Assembly (NCBI GenBank): GCA_910585945.1 | Contig: CAJUHZ010000001.1 | Location: forward strand, 71,240-135,239 | DNA length: 64,000 nt | Origin: an uncultured Bilophila sp. | GTDB lineage: Bacteria; Desulfobacterota; Desulfovibrionia; Desulfovibrionales; Desulfovibrionaceae | Direction: 5' to 3' | In this document: positions 58,812 through 64,000 of the stretch, piece after piece | Numbering within the stretch: the first letter of the stretch is position 1 | How the letters are laid out: every line of letters starts with the position of its first letter | The notes under the pieces: generated by a model | The model's input: the letters and a program-made list of their open reading frames with translations, nothing else | The model's database searches: none | Told to the model about the DNA's origin: nothing | Made by a program: the position numbers and the translations under genes

Positions 58812-60644
58812 TCACGCCACCAGGTGCAGTCCGCTTCCGGCCGCGGAGAAGTGCGAGATGCCGGCCAGCGGCGAGGGTTGCGCCACGGCGGCGAGGCGGC
58901 CGCCGCTCATGCCGCGCCCTGATCCCACCCGGCCGAGCCGGCGCAGGCGGTCCAGTTCTTCGGTGCGGTTGCGCTGATCGCGCGCGGCGTTGTGCTGTTC
59001 CATGCCCTGCCAGGTCGTGCCGTGCTCGTCCCGCACCTGAGTCTGCACATCCACCTTGTCCACCCTGATGCCCTGCTGCTCCAGTTCGGCCCGCAGATCG
59101 CCAAGCTGTTGCATGAGGAGGGAGGCGGTTTCCGGCCGTTCGGGGCGCAACAGGGCGCTCACCTCACCGTTTTTGGTGCTGAGCAGCACGTTCACCGCGC
59201 CGAGTTCCGCGGGGTGGAGCTGAAGCTCAAGCCGTGTCGTGCCGTTGGACAGAGCGGAAAGCAAGCCCTTTTCCACCTGATTGAGCACCTGAGCGGAATA
59301 GGGGGAAGGCGTGGCCGTGCGCGCCGCGCTGGCGGCGGCAGCGGGGGCGTTGGGGGACGCGGCAAGGGGCGAGGTCATGCCCGGAGCGCGGCTGGCCGCG
59401 TCAAGGCGATCCAGCAGACTTTCCCAGGGGTTGGCCGACGTTTCCGTCCGTCTGGCCGTTTCACGCGCGGCGTCGGCAGTCGCGCCGGAGTTCCTGCCGT
59501 CGCGTCCGGTGAGGCCCTCTTCCCGCTGATCTCGCGGATCCCGCTGATCCCGGCCGGTTCTGTCAGCCGTCTTGTTCGCAGAGGTCTGGAGCGCGCGGGC
59601 TTCGGCCGCAAGTTCATCCGCCGTGCGGGCGGCCGTCTCCCCGGTCTTGCGAGCGGTCTCGGCGTCTGTTGCGGCATGACGATTGAAGCCGTTGCGCGTC
59701 ACGGTATCCTCAATGAGCGTCTGGCTCTGCTCCACACGACGGGAGCCACGGCCGGCGGCTTGCGCCTCCAGTTCAAGGCGCTTGCGCGCGTCGCGCACAA
59801 CGTCCTTCATGGCGGTTTCGAGCGTGGCGGCCAGCTTCACGCGGGCTTCAAGCTTTTCCGTCACGCCCTGCTGCATGGGGGCGAGGAACTTCTTCAGCCC
59901 GTCGGGAGTGAAGGAAAGCTCCTCCGCGCCGCCAAAGGCCGCGCCAAGCCTGGTCAGCGTGGCCTGAGGAAGACGGAGCGCCTTGCCGAGGGAGAGGATC
60001 TGATCCTTGTTCACGGACAGGGCGGCATCCGGATCCAGGCCCTTGAGCGCGTTGCTCAGGCTGGCCCAGGCGCGCGCGACGTCGCCGTTGCGCAGATCCG
60101 CCAGAACGCTTTTGCCGAGTTCGCCCGTGGGATCAAGCTCGGTGGTCAGGGCTTCAATGCGGGCCAAATCGCCGTCAGTCAACTGGGCGGGTTCTTCACG
60201 GGCCACGGCGCTCACCACTTCGGCCACGCTGACCCCGCCGGGATGCCCGGCAAGTTCTTCCACCCGGCGGGCGGCTTCGGCATCTTCCTTGCGCAGATTG
60301 TCCGCGATCTGCTTCAGTTCCGCATCCGTAAAGCGAATATCGGCAGTGGGGATATCCGCGCCTTCCAGCGTGGACACGCCGGAAGCGTTTGCCGGATCAT
60401 CCTGCCCGTCATAGGGATCGTTCGTGGCCATGAGATCGGCGTCGGCGTTCACATTGGCATAGACGTCCAGCGTGGGCGTGACGTGAGCCGCGGGCGAATC
60501 CATAAGCTCGGAAAGCAGCGAGGAAAAATGCGCGTCGTCCCGGCCGGCCGCGCTTGTTCCCGAGGCTGCCGCCGGAGAATTTCCGGCCAGGGCGAGGGCC
60601 GTGGCCGCATCATTTGCATACGAGGATCTGACAAGACTATCCAT
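58812..60644 (-). CDS. fliK: Flagellar hook-length control protein FliK
   Basis: 610 residues. The C-terminal domain LELQLHPAELGAVNVLLSTKNGEVSALLRPERPETASLLMQQLGDLRAELEQQGIRVDKVDVQ is the FliK type-III switch signature. The N-terminal two thirds are Ala/Arg/Thr-rich and low in complexity, as expected for the molecular ruler. First of the fliK-flgD-flgE set, now separated from flgD by the island. Confidence 0.92.
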   Translation of the reverse strand: MDSLVRSSYANDAATALALAGNSPAAASGTSAAGRDDAHFSSLLSELMDSPAAHVTPTLDVYANVNADADLMATNDPYDGQDDPANASGVSTLEGADIPTADIRFTDAELKQIADNLRKEDAEAARRVEELAGHPGGVSVAEVVSAVAREEPAQLTDGDLARIEALTTELDPTGELGKSVLADLRNGDVARAWASLSNALKGLDPDAALSVNKDQILSLGKALRLPQATLTRLGAAFGGAEELSFTPDGLKKFLAPMQQGVTEKLEARVKLAATLETAMKDVVRDARKRLELEAQAAGRGSRRVEQSQTLIEDTVTRNGFNRHAATDAETARKTGETAARTADELAAEARALQTSANKTADRTGRDQRDPRDQREEGLTGRDGRNSGATADAARETARRTETSANPWESLLDRLDAASRAPGMTSPLAASPNAPAAAASAARTATPSPYSAQVLNQVEKGLLSALSNGTTRLELQLHPAELGAVNVLLSTKNGEVSALLRPERPETASLLMQQLGDLRAELEQQGIRVDKVDVQTQVRDEHGTTWQGMEQHNAARDQRNRTEELDRLRRLGRVGSGRGMSGGRLAAVAQPSPLAGISHFSAAGSGLHLVA

Positions 60645-60671
60645 GGGACACTCCTTAGACAGCCTTTCTCA

Positions 60672-60687
60672 TACAAGAATCGTTCCA
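60672..60687 (-). promoter_or_regulatory. Weak sigma-54-like site upstream of fliK
   Basis: Minus-strand TGGAACGATTCTTGTA has the right spacing but GT where GC is expected at the -12 element. About 30 bases upstream of fliK. Confidence 0.3.
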
Positions 60688-60827
60688 GAATCCGGGAACA
60701 TCAGTATTCGCGCTGAAATGCGCTTTTTGAGCGTGCGGAGAGGGGGAAAGCTTTGCCTACCCCGGCAAGATGGTTCAAGGATCAAAGCCCCAGGTCGGAA
60801 TGAGAACCAAGCCGGAGCAGCGGCCTA

Positions 60828-60920
60828 GAGCGAATTGCCTTTGAAAAAGGCATTCGCTCCGGCGACCGCGAGAGCGGACGCCCGCGCCGAATGAGCCTGA
60901 AAACCGCGCTTTTCAGGCGC
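60828..60920. repeat. Hairpin and repeat core, copy F
   Basis: GAGCGAAT-GCCTTT/AAAGGC-ATTCGCTC (60828-60859) then GCCGAATGAGCCTGAAAACCGCGCTTTTCAGGC near 60886-60920, which matches the AAAACC.CG.TTTT core of the composite repeats. Confidence 0.5.
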
Positions 60921-61032
60921 TTGTCCCGCTCTGCGGGGAAATGACGGCAGCGCCGCTTTTGATAGGAGGCAAAAGAAAAGCGGCCCTTGCGAGTCGCCCC
61001 GGGTCTGACTGGCAGCGAACGCCAGTTCATTT

Positions 61033-61122
61033 TTATTTGGATTGATCGCTCTTGCCGATGTGGAGTCCGTAAATGAACGCTCCAATGCACACGATGACAG
61101 TTGCGAGCCATGCAGCGGTCAT
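61033..61122 (-). CDS. 29-residue small membrane protein
   Basis: MTAAWLATVIVCIGAFIYGL then HIGKSDQSK: one membrane helix and a charged tail. AAGGAGG lies five bases before the ATG. Its start overlaps the stop of the gene at 61259 as ATGA, so the two small genes are co-translated. No family recognised. Confidence 0.65.
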   Translation of the reverse strand: MTAAWLATVIVCIGAFIYGLHIGKSDQSK

Positions 61123-61259
61123 TGCATCCTCCTTGTCATATAAACGCTTCCAACAAGAGCGCCGATACCGATAGCCACTGCCCAGAGATTGTTCTGAAAC
61201 AACCCGATGAGCATTGCGCCCGCGCTGATTTTTTCAAGCCAGTCTGCGATTCGTTTCAT
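61119..61259 (-). CDS. 46-residue small membrane protein (DUF6722-like)
   Basis: MKRIADWLEKISAGAMLIGLFQ followed by a second hydrophobic stretch AVAIGIGALVGSVYMTRR. Two helices, resembling small DUF6722-type membrane proteins. Ribosome site GGGACGGG is modest. Overlaps the 29-residue gene. Confidence 0.6.
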   Translation of the reverse strand: MKRIADWLEKISAGAMLIGLFQNNLWAVAIGIGALVGSVYMTRRMQ

Positions 61260-61535
61260 ACCCGTCCCATCTTTAAGATAACCGCTCTTTGCCGGGTTGT
61301 CGACTCTTTTGCAGGTTGCCGCCCTGTGAGGGTCAGGGTCAGACCTCATTAAACGCTGTTTTCCCCGATCCCACGGAGTTCCAAAGGGTAAGGACAAGGC
61401 AAATCGCCTCTCCCCATCCCCCGCCCCGGCAACGCGGGAGCGGCCGGGGCTTCGCCCGTGATTCCGGCGGGAGATCTCCGGGGGATCACGGGCGGAGCAG
61501 GGGAGAAAACGGCGCGGGGGGGGTTACGCGCAGGG
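61260..61535. other. Region between small membrane genes and thiC
   Basis: No gene seen. CGCCCGTGATTCC pairs with GGATCACGGGCG (61453-61494), with GGAGATCTCC inside; this long stem lies just past the thiC stop on the minus strand and probably ends its transcript. Confidence 0.5.
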
Positions 61536-62813
61536 TTACGCCTTGTCGCGCAGCATTTTCACGGCGCAGAAGTTGCCGCACATGGCGCACGCTTCCTCAT
61601 GCTTGTGCGGTTCGCGCCGTTTGTCGAGGATGAGGGGATCAAGCGCCGCCGCCCTCATCCCGTCCCAGTCGAGTTTCATGCGGCTTTCGGCCATGCGGGC
61701 TTCCCGCGCAAGGGCGTGGGGCCGGCCAAGCGCCGCCTCGCCGGCCTGGGCCGCCACGCGCGACGCCATGACGCCCGCGCGCACGTCGTCCATGTCGGGC
61801 AGGGTAAGATGTTCGGCCGGGGTAAGGTAACAGAGAAAATCCACGCCGGCCCGCACCGCGAGCGCGCCGCCAATGGCCCCGGCGATGTGATCGTACCCGG
61901 GCGAACTGTCGATGACGAGCGGCCCGAGCACATAGAGGGGCGCATTATGGGTCAGCTTCTTGATGCCGCGGATCTGGGTCTCAACCTCGTGCAGGGGCAC
62001 ATGACCCGGCCCCTCGATCATGCACTGCACGCCGGCGGCAAGCCCTTCGGCCGCGAGCCGGCCAAGGGTGATCACTTCCTCCCACTGGGCGGCGTCGCCA
62101 GCGTCGCACCCCGCGCCGGGGCGGAGTCCGTCCCCGAGGGAAAGGGTGACGTTGTGCCTGCGGGCGATGTCGAGCAGGCGTCCGTAGTCGGTCAGCAGGG
62201 GATTTTCCCGATTGTTTTTCAGCATCCAGCGCGCCAGAATCGAGCCGCCGCGCGAAACCACGCCGAGCGCCCGGCCGCCGCGCGCCGCCCATTCCGCGCC
62301 CCTCCGGGTGATGCCGCAATGCAGGGTCATGAAGTCCACGCCCTGCTCGGCCTGCATTTCCACTTCGGCAAAAAGTTCCTCGGGATCGATGGTCGCGGGG
62401 TCGCGATCCCTGTCGATATAGCGTTGCGCCACCGAATAGAGCGGCACGGTGCCGAGCGGCAGGGGCGTCGCGTTCAGCATCTCCCGCCGAATGGCCGCGA
62501 GGTCTCCGGCGATGGAGAGATCCATCACGGTATCCGCGCCGGCTTCGCGCGCGACAGCAAGCTTGCGCATTTCGCAGGCGGGATGGTTCTGAAACGGCGA
62601 GGTTCCGATATTGGCGTTCACCTTGACCCGGGCCGGCTGCCCCACCAGCACGGGCGCAACGCCCGAGTGCGCGGGATTGCCGAGCAACACCATGCTCCCC
62701 ACTTCAATAGCGGCGGCGATCACGTCGGCAGACAGGCCCTCCTGCCGGACCAGATCGGGCAGGCGTGTTTCCAGCAATGTGCGCAGAGCGGAATTTTGAG
62801 CGAGGATGGACAC
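61536..62813 (-). CDS. thiC: Phosphomethylpyrimidine synthase
   Basis: 425 residues. Non-canonical radical SAM enzyme that makes the thiamine pyrimidine from AIR. C-terminal CAMCGNFCAVKML is the C-x2-C-x4-C cluster motif; MIEGPGHVPLHEVE and FMTLHCGITRRG are other signatures. Start is a GTG at 62813 with AAGGAG eight bases upstream; the longer frame to 62945 is rejected. I did not find a TPP riboswitch (no CUGAGA/GAACCUGAUC boxes) upstream. Confidence 0.93.
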   Translation of the reverse strand: MSILAQNSALRTLLETRLPDLVRQEGLSADVIAAAIEVGSMVLLGNPAHSGVAPVLVGQPARVKVNANIGTSPFQNHPACEMRKLAVAREAGADTVMDLSIAGDLAAIRREMLNATPLPLGTVPLYSVAQRYIDRDRDPATIDPEELFAEVEMQAEQGVDFMTLHCGITRRGAEWAARGGRALGVVSRGGSILARWMLKNNRENPLLTDYGRLLDIARRHNVTLSLGDGLRPGAGCDAGDAAQWEEVITLGRLAAEGLAAGVQCMIEGPGHVPLHEVETQIRGIKKLTHNAPLYVLGPLVIDSSPGYDHIAGAIGGALAVRAGVDFLCYLTPAEHLTLPDMDDVRAGVMASRVAAQAGEAALGRPHALAREARMAESRMKLDWDGMRAAALDPLILDKRREPHKHEEACAMCGNFCAVKMLRDKA

Positions 62814-62948
62814 GAAAACATCTCCTTGGCGGCGGCCGGGGACGGCGCGCCGGAAGCGTTTGCGACGGACGCCGAAGGCTCCGCCGCCGGGTTCGCCCAT
62901 TGTGCCGTATCCGCACATGCGCCGCAAGCCGCAATGTGACTGCAACTC

Positions 62949-63030
62949 ATGGATCCCCCGACGGGCGATGCATGAGGCTCGCCTCGCCGGAAACCATGAT
63001 TTTCGGCCCGGTCAGGACGGCGTTGCCGTC
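62949..63030 (-). repeat. Composite palindromic repeat, partial copy E
   Basis: CGGGCGATGCATGAGGCTCGC followed by CGCCGGAAACCATGATTTTCGG corresponds to CGGGGCGATTCATGAGGATCGC and CGCCGAAAAACGTGGTCTTCGG in copy D. Lies upstream of thiC. Confidence 0.55.
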
Positions 63031-63261
63031 GTTTGGCGAAAAAGGCGCGATTTTTCCAGCGCCCCGGAACGGACGCCCGCTCCGCGCCCGCGGGGGCGCT
63101 CGTCTGTGTTCAACAGAAAGTCAATCTCCAAAGCAATGCCTGCCATTTCAACAAAGCTGTCCCTCACGCTTGAAGATCCGTCCTGACCTCATAACATCTT
63201 CAGTATCGAATAATGCAGCCGCCCGAGATGCATCAATCCGAAATTCACATCGCTTCCGCTC
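63031..63261. other. Intergenic region upstream of nhaC
   Basis: No gene recognised. It contains more short GC palindromes (GGCGCGATTTTTCCAGCGCC near 63050). Confidence 0.4.
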
Positions 63262-63291
63262 TTGACGCGACGCATACAGGAACTGTATCAC
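63262..63291 (+). promoter_or_regulatory. Possible promoter of nhaC
   Basis: TTGACG (63262-63267) and TATCAC (63286-63291) with an 18-bp spacer; weak -10. Confidence 0.35.
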
Positions 63292-63374
63292 AACCCGTAG
63301 AATCCGCCCGCGTGGCGTGAAGCTGTTTCCCGCCCCGTTCCGGCCCATCGCTGAAAACACACAAGGAGCTTCCC

Positions 63375-64000
63375 ATGCCCCCTGCCCCGAGCGCATCCAT
63401 TCCTGGCGCACCCGGTCACAAAAAACCGTCCTTCCTCTTTGCGATCACGGCATTGCTGCTTATCGTCGGCATCATTGCCGGGGGAATCATTTTCTTCAAG
63501 CTGCAACTCCAGTTGCTGATGCTGACGGGCTGGGTGGCGTGCGCCGTGCTCGGCAGGATGCTCGGCCGTTCCTACGAGGATCTGGAAGCGGGGGCCTTCG
63601 AGCTGATTCAAAAAGCCATGGGCGCGTGCCTCATTCTGGTCTGCGTGGGGGCGCTTATCGGCGCGTGGATCGCCTCGGGCACGGTGCCGGTGATGATCTA
63701 CGCCGGCCTCAAGCTGATTTCGCCCAGTCTCTTTCTGGTGACAAGCCTCATTGTCTGTTCCCTGACGTCCATCTTTACCGGCACGTCCTGGGGCACCATC
63801 GGCACGGTGGGCGTGGCCCTCATGGGCATCGGCGCGGGGCTTGGCTTCGCCCCCGGCCTCATCGCCGCGACGATCATCTGCGGATCGTTCTTCGGGGACA
63901 AGATGTCCCCCCTGTCCGACACCACGAACATGGCCGCGGCCGTCACGGGAACACCCCTGTTCCGGCACATCCGGCACATGTGGTTCACCATCACCCCGGC
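63375..64000 (+). CDS. nhaC: NhaC-family Na+/H+ antiporter (partial, 3' end off window)
   Basis: 208 codons visible, no stop before the window ends. AAGGAG lies six bases before the ATG. After a short N-terminal tail come repeated membrane helices (FLFAITALLLIVGIIAGGII; SLFLVTSLIVCSLTSIFTGTSWGTIGTVGVALMG) and the conserved FFGDKMSPLSDTTNMAAAVTGTPLFRHI of NhaC transporters. Exchanges Na+ for H+, useful beside an ion-pumping hydrogenase. Confidence 0.88.
   Translation, partial: MPPAPSASIPGAPGHKKPSFLFAITALLLIVGIIAGGIIFFKLQLQLLMLTGWVACAVLGRMLGRSYEDLEAGAFELIQKAMGACLILVCVGALIGAWIASGTVPVMIYAGLKLISPSLFLVTSLIVCSLTSIFTGTSWGTIGTVGVALMGIGAGLGFAPGLIAATIICGSFFGDKMSPLSDTTNMAAAVTGTPLFRHIRHMWFTITP

Noticed and set aside
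59000..60716. 574-codon plus-strand frame opposite fliK
   Set aside because: Shadow of fliK, whose C-terminal signature is clear.
62814..63374. TPP riboswitch ahead of thiC
   Set aside because: No thi-box sequences found on the minus strand by eye.

Overview
The window looks like a chromosomal segment of a high-GC, motile, anaerobic deltaproteobacterium of the Desulfovibrio type. The reasons are a complete six-subunit energy-converting [NiFe] hydrogenase operon (echABCDEF), fliK/flgD/flgE flagellar genes with a sigma-54-like promoter, an aroA-tyrA pair as seen in Desulfovibrio aromatic operons, a psd-pssA-leuACD block, and many GC-rich palindromic intergenic repeats.

Layout. 1-1017: tyrosine recombinase at the left edge, marking mobile or accessory DNA. 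1544-14528: a tightly packed, translationally coupled accessory cluster on the plus strand: WbqC-like protein, NeuD-like acyltransferase, acyl-carrier protein, SDR reductase, AMP ligase, DegT aminotransferase, two large GT2 fusion proteins, a B12-binding radical SAM protein and TylF- and FkbM-type methyltransferases. It looks like a surface-glycan pathway that uses an ACP-bound acyl group. 14529-15775: AT-rich stretch with hairpins and a broken NYN-nuclease gene. 15776-21662: echA-F (minus). 22397-28660: lnt, prfB (with the +1 frameshift site), a degenerate GGDEF protein, a FlhG/MinD-like ATPase, an HU protein, and an exported protein whose frame is interrupted by one in-frame UGA (CPS-UGA-GG), a candidate selenoprotein. 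28844-30739: membrane diguanylate cyclase. 30904-35864: leuD, leuC, leuA, pssA, psd (minus). 36105-41087: VKOR/thioredoxin-like membrane protein, TPR lipoprotein, unknown protein, cheW, hsp20, DUF533/TerB-like protein. 41490-53213: guaB, guaA, tatB, tatC, hisB, lipoprotein, hisA, ZapB-like protein, zapA, a 6S RNA candidate, rny, aroA, tyrA (plus). 53250-54040: a direct duplication of about 350 bp; each copy has its own promoter, a 23-codon hydrophobic micro-ORF with a strong but sequesterable ribosome site, hairpins and a terminator. 54141-60644: flgE, flgD, fliK (minus), split by a small island with a hicA remnant and yefM-yoeB. 61033-62813: two tiny membrane-protein genes and thiC (minus). 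63375-end: an NhaC-type antiporter running off the window.

The strongest leads are the duplicated micro-ORF/foldback RNA module (it resembles a type I toxin or regulated small membrane peptide), the in-frame UGA in the CPS-UGA-GG protein, the ACP-linked glycan cluster, and a family of composite palindromic repeats spread through the intergenic regions.
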